From JBGPOS01 sp041488155 (GTDB taxonomy: Bacteria > Chloroflexota > Dehalococcoidia > Tepidiformales > Tepidiformaceae), in contig JBGPOS010000014.1 in the NCBI GenBank assembly GCA_041488155.1, forward strand, positions 1-64,000: a DNA stretch of 64,000 nucleotides. Reading direction: 5' to 3'. Every line of letters starts with the position of its first letter. Position 1 is the stretch's first letter. The notes beneath the pieces are model-generated. The model made no database searches and was not told the DNA's origin. It saw only the letters and a list, made by a program, of their open reading frames with translations. Both the position numbers and the translations under genes were made by a program. Of this stretch, positions 16,620 to 24,624 are shown piece by piece.

Positions 16620-16785
16620 GAACGCCGTCCAAACGTAGTCTCGCCGGCGCGAACGATTAGCCTGCGCCTAACGGGGTGATGGGAGTATAGCGGACGCGAC
16701 GGACGTGCGCGGGGGACGGACGATCGAGCGGGGGCCACGCACGGTGGACGCGGCCCGGTTCGGTCGGGACCAGGGTCGGAAATGC

Positions 16786-17175
16786 TTACTCGATGTCGAC
16801 GGTGGCGCCGGCGGCGGTGAGCTTGGTCTTGATGGACTCGGCTTCGTCCTTGGTGATGCCTTCCTTGACCTTCGTTGGGGCGGCTTCGACGAGGTCCTTT
16901 GCTTCCTTGAGGCCAAGGCCGCTGACGACTTCGCGGATCGCCTTGATGACGTTGATCTTGTTCTCGCCAAAGCTCTTGAGGACGACGTTGAACTCCGTCT
17001 TCTCTTCTTCGGGCTCGGCGGCGAGGGCGGCTCCCGCGGCGGGCCCGGCGGCCATCATCATGGGGGCGGCGGCGGTGATCCCGAACTCGTCTTCGATGGC
17101 CTTGTTGAGGTCGCGCAGTTCGAGGAGGGTCATGCCTTTGATGATTTCGAGAGCATCTGCGACTTTGGTTGCCAT
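16786..17175 (-). CDS. rplL: Ribosomal protein L7/L12
   Basis: Protein of 129 residues: N-terminal dimerisation helices (LRDLNKAIEDEFGI), an Ala/Gly/Met hinge (residues about 35-55), and the C-terminal domain with GLGLKEAKDLVEAAPTKVKE that contacts translation factors. AAGGAG precedes the ATG. Downstream of rplJ with a 32-base gap, in the normal order. The rpoB/rpoC genes that usually follow are absent, since the next gene on this strand is the LLM oxidoreductase. Confidence 0.97.
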   Translation of the reverse strand: MATKVADALEIIKGMTLLELRDLNKAIEDEFGITAAAPMMMAAGPAAGAALAAEPEEEKTEFNVVLKSFGENKINVIKAIREVVSGLGLKEAKDLVEAAPTKVKEGITKDEAESIKTKLTAAGATVDIE

Positions 17176-17207
17176 TGGTGAGGTTGCTCCTTTGTGGTGG
17201 TGCGCGC

Positions 17208-17738
17208 CTAGGCGGCGGACTGTTCGAGCTGGTTGGCGCGGGCTTCGATGAGGCCTGCGAAGTTGCGGACGCTTGCCTGAAGGAGGCTAGCGAAGTTGTA
17301 GAGCGGGCTCTGGAGCTTGCCGACAACGCCGGCGATGAGCTGTTCTTTGGAGGGGAGCGTGGCGAGGCTTTCGACCTCTGCGCGGGTAAGGACTCTGCCT
17401 TCGAGCCAGCCACCGTGGATGGTGAGTTGCATGCGGCGGAGGCGGAGGTGTTCGATGAGCAGTTTGACGGGAGCGATAGGGTCCCCGAACCCGAAGGCGA
17501 TGGCCGTTGGCCCTTCGAGGATCTGGCTCATTTCCGGCCGGTGCGCCTCGGCGGCGGCCATCGTCGCGAGGGTGTTCTTGACGACCTTCACTTCGACGTT
17601 GGCCGGGCGGAGGGCGCGGCGCAAGTCGGTGATCTGGGCGACGGAAAGGCCCCGGTAGTCGGCGCTGATGGCGATCGAGGCGCGTTCCATGCGGTCGCGT
17701 ATCTCGGCCAGCATTGCGATCTTCCGTGGGGTTGGCAT
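17208..17738 (-). CDS. rplJ: Ribosomal protein L10
   Basis: Stalk-base protein of 176 residues that anchors L7/L12 dimers. The opening KIAMLAEIRDRMERASIAI and DYRGLSVAQITDLRRALR are the L10 signature, followed by VKVVKNTLATMA. The C-terminal helix region (about residues 135-176) is the L12-binding spine. ATG 17738 starts the fold; an open frame of 16 further codons upstream runs into GGGGACAG repeats and is rejected. An L10-leader-like RNA precedes the operon. Confidence 0.96.
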   Translation of the reverse strand: MPTPRKIAMLAEIRDRMERASIAISADYRGLSVAQITDLRRALRPANVEVKVVKNTLATMAAAEAHRPEMSQILEGPTAIAFGFGDPIAPVKLLIEHLRLRRMQLTIHGGWLEGRVLTRAEVESLATLPSKEQLIAGVVGKLQSPLYNFASLLQASVRNFAGLIEARANQLEQSAA

Positions 17739-17754
17739 AGGCGTGCTCCGTGTA

Positions 17755-17783
17755 GGGGACAGGTGAGAGGGGACAGGGGACAG
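17755..17783. repeat. GGGGACAGG tract in the rplJ leader
   Basis: Three GGGGACAGG-like units lie between rplJ and its leader hairpins, so they would be transcribed into the rplJ mRNA, on the minus strand as CCTGTCCCC units. Confidence 0.55.
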
Positions 17784-17826
17784 CATCCCCGGGAGCCCGA
17801 GTCGTGAGCGGAGCCGGAAACGAAGA

Positions 17827-17847
17827 TCCCTGCCGCCGGGGCAGGGA
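17827..17847 (-). terminator. Attenuator-like hairpin in the rplJ leader
   Basis: TCCCTGCC (17827-17834) and GGCAGGGA (17840-17847) form an 8-bp stem with a 5-base loop. On the minus strand it is followed by TCTTCGTTT. It lies just downstream of the L10-binding region, where many L10 leaders carry an attenuator. The T run is imperfect, so termination is uncertain. Confidence 0.45.
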
Positions 17848-17874
17848 CGGGAGAGACAGGCCGCGCGTGGGGCG

Positions 17875-17995
17875 ACGACGTCTCGCGTACTGCCTCGGCA
17901 GGCGCCTTACGGCTTATCCGACCGCGCTAACGCGGTTCGCATCGGGACCTGCGGTCTCCGGCTGTGGAGTTGTCGCGAGCTAGCGTACGACGCGA
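17875..17995 (-). ncRNA. Ribosomal protein L10 leader
   Basis: The minus strand upstream of rplJ contains GCCGGAGACCGCAGGTCC (about 17964-17947) and, 40 bases on, GGCGCCTGCCGAGGCAG (about 17905-17889). These match the AGAC-GCAGG and CCTGCCGAGG segments that form the kink-turn bound by L10 (or the L10-L12 complex) in known leaders, giving feedback repression of rplJ-rplL. A TTTATACC promoter-like box is at 18008-18001. Ends are approximate. Confidence 0.75.
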
Positions 17996-18015
17996 GCTGC
18001 GGTATAAACAATTAC

Positions 18016-18047
18016 AGGGGACAGGTGACAGAGGACAGGGGACAGAG
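18016..18047. repeat. GGGGACAGG/GTGACAG tract
   Basis: Four GGGGACAG-like 8- to 9-mers in tandem, just before the DUF3052 start and upstream of the rplJ promoter region. Confidence 0.6.
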
Positions 18048-18055
18048 ACCGAACC

Positions 18056-18472
18056 GTGGCGGGGTATTCCGGGACGCCGTTGGTGAAGAAGCTGGGGATC
18101 AAAGAAGGGTCACGGGTTGCGCTTGTCGGGACGCCTGACGGCTTCATGGCGACCCTCGGCCGGTTGCCCGTGGCGACGACGATTGCCGCGCTCGGCGAAG
18201 GCGAACTCGATGTCGTCGTCCTTTTCTGCCTGACGCTCCGCACGCTCGAGCGAGAGTTCGGGGCTGCGGCGCGGGGGCTGGCCCCGGCGGGCGGGCTGTG
18301 GGTCGCCTGGCCAAAGAAGGCTTCCGGGCTGGCGACGGACCTCAACGGGGACATCGTGCGGGAATTCGGGCTGGCGGCGGGTCTGGTCGACAACAAGGTG
18401 TGTGCGATCGACGACACCTGGTCGGGGCTGCGATTCGTGTATCGGCTCCGCGACCGGCCGGGCCGAAATTGA
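18056..18472 (+). CDS. DUF3052 family protein
   Basis: Protein of 138 residues matching DUF3052: it starts AGYSGTPLVKKLGIKEGSRV, continues through LDVVVLFCLTLRTLEREFG, and has the conserved GGLWVAWPKKASG followed by DLNGDIVREFGLAAGLVDNKVCAID. The family is widespread but has no established function; it resembles a small Rossmann-like fold. GTG 18056 is used as start because the motif begins there. No ribosome site is obvious. Confidence 0.88.
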   Translation: MAGYSGTPLVKKLGIKEGSRVALVGTPDGFMATLGRLPVATTIAALGEGELDVVVLFCLTLRTLEREFGAAARGLAPAGGLWVAWPKKASGLATDLNGDIVREFGLAAGLVDNKVCAIDDTWSGLRFVYRLRDRPGRN

Positions 18473-18518
18473 TGCGCCGACCCCGGGCCGCCGCTGCCCA
18501 GTGGGTCGGACGCCCGGG

Positions 18519-18935
18519 CTACTCCTCGGCGAGGCGCTGGTCGAGCTCGCGGATGCGGCGGCTCATCAGGGTGAGCATTTCGACCGCGATGTCGGGGCTG
18601 CCGCGCAACTCAGCGATAAAGTCGGACCTCATGATGCCAAGGCAGGCGGTCGGTTCGCTGGCCGTCACGGTCGCGCTACGGCGGTAGTTGTCGAGGAGTG
18701 CCATTTCGCCGAAGAACTGCCCGGCGCCAAGTGAGTTGAGGTGCGTCCCTCCGCGGGTGACATCGACCTTGCCCGAGTTGATCAGGAAGAACCCTACACC
18801 CTCGTCGCCTTCCTTCACGACTTGTTCGCCGGAGCGGAAGTTGCGCGGGCGGGCCACCTTGGCGAGGCGTTCGAGGGCCTTCTTGTTGAGGTCGCGGAAA
18901 AGGGGGACCTTCGCGAGATCGTCCGGGATGGCCAT
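18519..18935 (-). CDS. Cyclic nucleotide-binding domain protein
   Basis: Single cNMP-binding domain of 138 residues. The phosphate-binding cassette GQFFGEMALLDNYRRSATV has the conserved Gly, Glu and Arg that grip the cyclic phosphate. No DNA-binding HTH follows (the C-terminal helix is SRRIRELDQRLAEE), so it is not a CRP-type activator but a stand-alone sensor or adaptor. ATG 18935 has GGAG upstream and TACAAT about 40 bases before it. It could read signals from the four cyclases in the window; that link is inference. Confidence 0.88.
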   Translation of the reverse strand: MAIPDDLAKVPLFRDLNKKALERLAKVARPRNFRSGEQVVKEGDEGVGFFLINSGKVDVTRGGTHLNSLGAGQFFGEMALLDNYRRSATVTASEPTACLGIMRSDFIAELRGSPDIAVEMLTLMSRRIRELDQRLAEE

Positions 18936-19046
18936 GAGATTGCTCCAAGCCGCAGGGGGGTCGAAAGATGGCGAATTGTATGCCGCGTGTGGTCGCGGAT
19001 ACAAGCGAACTGCAGGATTGGCGATCGGGCCACAGAGGGAAGGCGC

Positions 19047-19556
19047 CTAACCTTCGCGCAGGACCCTTTGCATGAGCGTGGTATCGAGCCAGCGGCCGAA
19101 CTTGAAGCCTGCCTGGCGGTGGGTGCCGACGACTTCGAAGCCGGCGTGGGCGTGGAGGGTCAGGCTTGCTTCGTTGTCGGACGTGATCGAGGCGATGATC
19201 AGGTTGAGGTCCAGGCGACGAGCTTCCTCCAGCAGGGCGGCGAGAAGGCGGGTGCCGACCCCCGCGCCGCGCATCTCTTTATCGATGTAGATGGTGTCCT
19301 CGCGGGAGAAGCGCCATCCCGACTTGGGGCTGCACGGGCTGAGGTAGGCGAAGCCGGCGAAACGGCCGGCGCACTCCGCGACCAGGACTGGGGACAGAGC
19401 GTCGTGCTCGGCGAACCAGGCGCGGCGCTTCGCCAGGGGCCACGGTTCTTCGTCCCAGGTGGCGGTGCCGTGGAGGATCTCATCGTTGTAGATGGCCTGA
19501 ATCGCCGCGAGGTCGCCGACGGTGGCGGGGCGAATGGCAGGCGAGGCTCGAGCCAT
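19047..19556 (-). CDS. GNAT acetyltransferase (phosphinothricin acetyltransferase-like)
   Basis: Protein of 169 residues. IRPATVGDLAAIQAIYNDEI opens the GNAT fold; EDTIYIDKEMRGAGVGTRLL is motif A, with the acetyl-CoA loop R-G-A-G-V-G. The order of elements (HGTATWDEEPW, HAHAGFEVVGTHRQAGFKFG) is that of the PAT/YncA group, which acetylate phosphinothricin-like or methionine-sulfoximine substrates; natural substrate unknown. On the minus strand TACAAT lies 5 bases before the ATG. Confidence 0.88.
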   Translation of the reverse strand: MARASPAIRPATVGDLAAIQAIYNDEILHGTATWDEEPWPLAKRRAWFAEHDALSPVLVAECAGRFAGFAYLSPCSPKSGWRFSREDTIYIDKEMRGAGVGTRLLAALLEEARRLDLNLIIASITSDNEASLTLHAHAGFEVVGTHRQAGFKFGRWLDTTLMQRVLREG

Positions 19557-19672
19557 AGTGGATTGTAGGCGGGGGCGTGTTGCGGCGATGTTTCAGGCCC
19601 GGCACAACAGACGAGACTGGCGCCGGCTTCTCCCTGACGTTAACGTGAAGCTGCGAGGAGGAACCGCCGCCG

Positions 19673-21496
19673 ATGGCAGGGATGGGTGGCATGGCCGGCA
19701 TGGGAGCGGGCATGGGAAACGGAGGCATCCGCTGGCAGATCCAGCGGCCGAAAGCTTCGAGCCGCGAGATCTTCATGCGGGCCGCGGGCCTCTTCCGTCC
19801 TTACCGGTGGACGGTGGCTCTGCTCGTCCTGCTCATCGCGGTGTCGGCCGTGCTGGGCCTCGCACCGGCGTTGATCATCGGCGACATCGTCGACCACGCG
19901 GTGCCGGGCGGCGAAACGGGCAGGATCAACGTCCTCTTCGTGGTGTTGCTGGCGTCAGTCGCGACGGCCGGCTTCCTGGACGTGGCCTCGGGCTATTTCA
20001 ACCAGGTCGTCGGCCAAGGGGTGATGTACAACCTGCGCGAGAGCCTGCACGGGCACCTGCAGCGGCTCTCGGTGCGGTTTTTCACGCAGACCCGGACCGG
20101 CGAGATCCTGTCGCGGGTCTCGACCGACGTGAACGCGGTCCAGCAGGCCGTGACGGGGACATTCACAGACTTCCTGACCAACGCGATCACGCTGAGCACA
20201 GCGCTCGCGCTGATGTTCGCGCTCGAATGGCGGCTGGCGCTGATGGCTCTGATCGTCATCCCGGCGTTCGCCTGGCCGACGGTGCGGATGGGGATGATCC
20301 AGCGGCGCCTCCTGTTGCAGTGGCACGAAGAGAGTGCGCGAATGTCGGCGCACCTGGAGGAGACGCTCTCGATTTCGGGGATGATGCTGGTGAAGACCTT
20401 CGGCCGGCAGGAGCACGAAGCGGAGCGCTTCCGGGGTTCGAACGACAACCTGCGACGGCTGTCCATCCGGCGGCTCATGGCAGGCCGGTGGTTCAACATG
20501 GGGACGGGACTGTTCGGTGCGATCGCTCCCGGTGCGGTCTACTGGTTTGGGGGCCGGGCGGTGGTGGACAGCGGGCTGACCATGGGGTCGGTAGTGTCGT
20601 TCGCGGTGCTCACGCAGCGGGTATTCGCGCCCTTCACGGCGATCGCTCGTATCAATACGACGCTGCTCACCTCGCTGGCGCTGTTCGAACGGATCTTCGA
20701 GTACCAGGACCTGCCCGTGGAGGTCGACGAGAAGCCGGGAGCGACGACGCTTCGGCATCCCCGCGGGAAGCTCGAGTTCGAGCACGTCACGTTCGCCTAT
20801 GCGCACGGCGGTGCGCCCGCCCTGGAGGACGTCTCGTTCGAAGTGCCGGCGGGCAAGATGGCGGCCCTGGTGGGGCCCTCCGGGGCTGGCAAGACCACCG
20901 TCACGTACCTGCTTCAGCGCTTCTACGACCCGAAGGAGGGGACGGTACGGCTGGACGGACACGACCTGCGGGACCTGACGCTGGAGTCTGTGTCGAGGTC
21001 GGTGGGGGCAGTGCTCCAGGACACGTACCTCTTCCACGCTTCGCTGCTCGACAACATCCGGTATGGGCGGCTCGACGCCACTGATAGCGAAGCAGCGGAA
21101 GCAGCGGGAGTGGCGGGGCTGGCGGATCTCATCGAGCGATTGCCTGAGGGGATCGAAACGGTGGTGGGCGAACGAGGATACCGGCTCTCGGGCGGCGAGA
21201 AGCAGCGGGTGGCTCTCGCGAGGGCGATCCTCAAGGACCCGCCGGTGCTCATCCTGGACGAGGCGACGGCTTCGCTGGATTCCCGACTCGAACGGGAGAT
21301 CCGCGAGGCGACGGCGGTGCTGGCGCGCGACCGGACCACGGTGGTGATCGCCCACCGCCTTTCGACGGTGATCCGGGCGGACGTCATCCTGGTCTTCGAT
21401 CGGGGCAAGCTGGTGGAGCAGGGCACGCACGAATCGCTGCTGTCCGAGGGCGGACTCTACGCGATGCTCTACCGGGAGCAGTTCGCGGTCGATTGA
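19673..21496 (+). CDS. ABC exporter (fused membrane and ATPase domains)
   Basis: Half-transporter of 607 residues. An odd Met/Gly-rich N-terminus (GMGGMAGMGAGMGNGG) precedes six transmembrane helices (about residues 40-330), then an ABC domain: Walker A GPSGAGKTT, signature LSGGEKQR, Walker B VLILDEAT, H-loop IAHRLSTV. It probably works as a homodimer exporting a lipid, drug or peptide. GAGGAGGA lies 10 bases before the ATG. No partner half-transporter is nearby; it converges on the glycosidase gene with 20 bases between. Confidence 0.93.
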   Translation: MAGMGGMAGMGAGMGNGGIRWQIQRPKASSREIFMRAAGLFRPYRWTVALLVLLIAVSAVLGLAPALIIGDIVDHAVPGGETGRINVLFVVLLASVATAGFLDVASGYFNQVVGQGVMYNLRESLHGHLQRLSVRFFTQTRTGEILSRVSTDVNAVQQAVTGTFTDFLTNAITLSTALALMFALEWRLALMALIVIPAFAWPTVRMGMIQRRLLLQWHEESARMSAHLEETLSISGMMLVKTFGRQEHEAERFRGSNDNLRRLSIRRLMAGRWFNMGTGLFGAIAPGAVYWFGGRAVVDSGLTMGSVVSFAVLTQRVFAPFTAIARINTTLLTSLALFERIFEYQDLPVEVDEKPGATTLRHPRGKLEFEHVTFAYAHGGAPALEDVSFEVPAGKMAALVGPSGAGKTTVTYLLQRFYDPKEGTVRLDGHDLRDLTLESVSRSVGAVLQDTYLFHASLLDNIRYGRLDATDSEAAEAAGVAGLADLIERLPEGIETVVGERGYRLSGGEKQRVALARAILKDPPVLILDEATASLDSRLEREIREATAVLARDRTTVVIAHRLSTVIRADVILVFDRGKLVEQGTHESLLSEGGLYAMLYREQFAVD

Positions 21497-21516
21497 GCCA
21501 GGGCGGTGCTGCAGGA

Positions 21517-22629
21517 TCAGGGGCCGGTGACGCTCACCTGCGCTTCGGACACGAAGCTGGGTGAGGCAACCCCGGCGCGGTACGCCTGTAGCGCGGGGTC
21601 CGATGAGTCGATCCTGAGCGTGGAGCGGGTGCCATCGTCGTTGTCGAAGGACTCGTGCCAGTAGCTCATCGCCTTGATGCGCGGATAGCGCCCGGAGGTG
21701 ACGGCGGCGAAGGCATCGCTGATCCAGGCCGCCTTGTCGTGGCCAGCGACGCCATCGGTGACCCCGAATTCGAGGACGGCGATCGGCTTTGAGGGCTGGA
21801 ACGCGACGAGCTCGGCGTAGGCGGGGTCGAGCCGGTCGGCGAACGAGATCCAGTCTTCGTTCGGCTCCTGGGCGCCGTAGACGCTGATGCCGAGCCAATC
21901 GATGTAATCGTCGCCGGGGTAGTAGGCGGCCATGGTGTTCCAGGCGGCGTCGGGGGAACGGCTGGCGTCGACGTGAAACACCCAGGTCACGTTGCGGGCG
22001 TCTTCGCGACGGAAGAGGTCGACGATGTGGCGATAGGCGTTGCGGAACTTTTCAGGGCCCGCAGCGCCCCCGTACCAGCGGCCGTTCCAGGGGAACCAAT
22101 CGCCGTTGACTTCGGTCCCGAATTCGACCATCAGGGGAGTGCCGGTCGCGCGGGCAGCCTGCGCCCAGGCCGCGAGAGCGGGGTCGAAGTCGCCTCGGGT
22201 GATGCGATCGAGGTTATAGACCGGGTCGGGGCCGGTTTCGGCGAAGGAGGAGCGAGGCATCATCCTGATGAAGGGAACCGAGCCGGTGTCCCGCACGGAC
22301 TTCACCGCCTCGGCGGGAAAGGTGATGCCGTCGATCCAGTTGTTCGAAAAGTAGGCCCAGGCGATGCGCTTGCCGGCGAGGGCTTCGAAGTCCCGGATGC
22401 GGCTCGCCGAGACAATGTCTTCGGAGCCGCCGAAGTCGGGGAAGGCGGCGTGGTAGATGCCAGCGGGAGGGGACACGACCTTCATGGTCGCGGTGCTGGC
22501 GACGGCAGGGGCAGAGGCGGGTGGGGGCGCAGCAGCGGTCTCGGGGTTGAGGACCCACCAGGCGACGAGGGCGAGCAGGCCGCCGGGGGCGAGGACGAGC
22601 AGGGCGCGGCCCGCGTCGGTGCGAATCAT
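21517..22629 (-). CDS. Secreted or anchored GH26-like glycoside hydrolase
   Basis: Protein of 370 residues. An N-terminal hydrophobic helix (ALLVLAPGGLLALVAWWVL) is followed by an Ala/Pro linker, then a TIM-barrel-like domain. GTPLMVEFGTEVNGDWFPW contains a Glu in an E-V-N-G context fitting the acid/base of GH26-type mannanases, and KPIAVLEFGVTDG gives a candidate nucleophile Glu. The segment NWIDGITFPAEAVKSVRDTG is also family-like. Start ATG 22629 is chosen because the signal helix follows directly; an upstream extension has no hydrophobic start. Likely acts on an external beta-glycan; specificity unknown. Confidence 0.72.
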   Translation of the reverse strand: MIRTDAGRALLVLAPGGLLALVAWWVLNPETAAAPPPASAPAVASTATMKVVSPPAGIYHAAFPDFGGSEDIVSASRIRDFEALAGKRIAWAYFSNNWIDGITFPAEAVKSVRDTGSVPFIRMMPRSSFAETGPDPVYNLDRITRGDFDPALAAWAQAARATGTPLMVEFGTEVNGDWFPWNGRWYGGAAGPEKFRNAYRHIVDLFRREDARNVTWVFHVDASRSPDAAWNTMAAYYPGDDYIDWLGISVYGAQEPNEDWISFADRLDPAYAELVAFQPSKPIAVLEFGVTDGVAGHDKAAWISDAFAAVTSGRYPRIKAMSYWHESFDNDDGTRSTLRIDSSDPALQAYRAGVASPSFVSEAQVSVTGP

Positions 22630-22791
22630 CTCATCTGATATTTCGGCTCCGCGGGCCGCCACGGCAAGGCCGTTAGCCCGGACCTCAGCATCTCGCAGTC
22701 GGCGGGGGTCACCGACAGCTAAGGGGTGGCTCATGGACGCGTTCTCAGCGGCCGCGTAGAGTCCCGGCCACGCAAAGCTTTGGGGGCGACC

Positions 22792-23604
22792 ATGGAACGC
22801 ATACCGGTCGAGGGTGGATTTGTTGAGGGCGCAAGTTACGGAACCGGCGATCCCGTGTTGCTCATCCACGGTTCGCTGATCGCGGACGCGTTCGCGCCGT
22901 TGATCAAAGAGCCTGCGCTCGCCGGGAAGTATCGCCTTCTGGACTACCACCGGCGAGGGTTCGTTGGCAGTTCGCGCCCGCCCGCGGGCTTCACCATCGC
23001 GCAGCAGGCGGCCGACGCGCTGGCGGTGATGAAGCACTTTGGTGTGGGTCGCGCGCATGTGGCCGGCCACTCATACGGCGGCACCACGGCGCTACAGCTA
23101 GCGCTCGACGCGCCGGAAGTCGTGCATACGCTCGGGCTGTTGGAGCCCGGAGTACTCGTCGGAGACACCGCCGTGGAATTCTGGGCGGGCGTCGCGCAGC
23201 TCCAGGCGTTGTATGAAGGCGGCGACAAGGTCACGGCGGCCGACGCCTTTATGCAGGCCGTGGTCGGTCCCGATTACCGCGAGACAATGGCGCGGACATT
23301 ACCGGCAGGCTGGTTCGAACAGGTACTCGCGGACATCGACACGTTCTTTGGGGTCGAGGTTCCCGCCATCAAGTCCTGGGAGTTCGGCGCGGCGCAGGCG
23401 AAACGCGTGGCGCAGCCGGCGCTTGCCGTACTCGGCGCGGACTCGGCTCCGCTGTTCGTGGAGAGTCACGCGGCGCTGAAGACCTGGCTTCCGAACGTGG
23501 AACCGTTCGTTCTTCCCGGCGCTACGCACGGGCTCCAGATGCAGAACCCGCGCGGCATGGCGGAGGGCCTGGCGGCGTTCTTCGGCCGGCATTCGCTGAG
23601 CTGA
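22792..23604 (+). CDS. Alpha/beta hydrolase
   Basis: Hydrolase-fold protein of 270 residues with an intact active site: oxyanion motif LLIHGSL, nucleophile elbow AGHSYGG (Ser94), and a C-terminal His in GATHGLQMQNP. The strand ending LAVLGADSAP supplies the acid. It differs from the three degenerate hydrolase-domain regulators in this window, which lack Ser and His. Substrate unknown; the size and lid fit small esterases or C-C hydrolases. GGGGG lies a few bases before ATG 22792. Confidence 0.88.
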   Translation: MERIPVEGGFVEGASYGTGDPVLLIHGSLIADAFAPLIKEPALAGKYRLLDYHRRGFVGSSRPPAGFTIAQQAADALAVMKHFGVGRAHVAGHSYGGTTALQLALDAPEVVHTLGLLEPGVLVGDTAVEFWAGVAQLQALYEGGDKVTAADAFMQAVVGPDYRETMARTLPAGWFEQVLADIDTFFGVEVPAIKSWEFGAAQAKRVAQPALAVLGADSAPLFVESHAALKTWLPNVEPFVLPGATHGLQMQNPRGMAEGLAAFFGRHSLS

Positions 23605-23791
23605 GATAAGACGCCGGAACTCCAGTCGGTGGCCGTCACCGACAGCTAAGACCCACTCGACAAGGGGACGCAGAGGCCAGGGCACCGATCCGCCCGGCCC
23701 CTGGCGCGCGCCGGGCGTCTGTTTCCGTTCGCTCGCTGTCCGAAGCAGAATGTGCGCAAGGCCGTAGTTCCGTGACTGTCGAGGTTCCCAA

Positions 23792-24484
23792 ATGAATCCC
23801 TCGGGCGAAAAGGCCGGCCGCGTTGTGGCAGTTCCACTCACGGGCACTCTCGGGCTACGAGGCGAGCTTGCACGGGTGGCAATCAAATCGCGGATGTGGC
23901 TCACGTGGGCTCGTCTAGCGACGCGCAGCGAAGCTCAGTCGCACGAGGCGAGGTCGCGCATGATCGAGCGAAAACAAAAGGCAGTGGGGGAGGCAGCGGA
24001 ATTGCTTGTCGAAGAGTTCGAGCCAGCGCTTATCAGCGTTGTCTCGGCAGCGTTCGCCATCGATGCTCTCTACGGAGCGATCAGGGGGATGTGTGCCGTC
24101 CCGCCCGATTTAGCCCAGAGTTGGTCAGGCAATAGGGTCCCCAGGCACGCTCAAATCTTGGAGACTCTCAAGTTGGGATTCTCCGTCGGTCGAAAGGCCC
24201 AGAGGTGGACCACGAACTTCGAGTGGCTCTTCGGGGCTCGCGACAACGCGGCGCACCCAATCGAGGAGTTCAAGGAACCCAGCCTGCACCCCGTGTTAGG
24301 CGGTGTCGCGCCAGTTTACATCGCCTATTCACCCGAAACCGCCACTCGGGCAGTTGACCTGATGCTCGACGTGTTTTCCGCTTGCGTCGGAAGTCCGAAG
24401 CTCCGCTTGACCGAGCTCTGGGCTGAAGGTGAGACGCACTTCGTCGATCGCCTCTTGAAGCAGCGAGAGGCGGCGCGTCAGTAG
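23792..24484 (+). CDS. Hypothetical protein
   Basis: Protein of 230 residues, not recognised. It looks soluble and mainly helical, with a charged segment RSEAQSHEARSRMIERKQKA near residues 45-65 and a hydrophobic stretch PALISVVSAAFAIDALYGAI at about 80-100. The pattern WLFGARDNAAHPIEEFKEP recalls HEPN-like helical domains (R-D-N-A-A-H near residue 150), which in some families are RNases; this likeness is weak. Codon use is less GC-biased than neighbours. It stands alone, facing the cyclase gene at 24625. Confidence 0.5.
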   Translation: MNPSGEKAGRVVAVPLTGTLGLRGELARVAIKSRMWLTWARLATRSEAQSHEARSRMIERKQKAVGEAAELLVEEFEPALISVVSAAFAIDALYGAIRGMCAVPPDLAQSWSGNRVPRHAQILETLKLGFSVGRKAQRWTTNFEWLFGARDNAAHPIEEFKEPSLHPVLGGVAPVYIAYSPETATRAVDLMLDVFSACVGSPKLRLTELWAEGETHFVDRLLKQREAARQ

Positions 24485-24624
24485 GGAGCGCCCTATCGGA
24501 AGAGAGTCGCCCCGAATCTCCGCGCCCGACACTCCGGGCATGACCGCCGCCCTCGATCGCCTCGATTCGCCCCGGATCCTCGTCGGCACGCGCGCCGACA
24601 GCACGGCGTACCTGGCACCACGAC

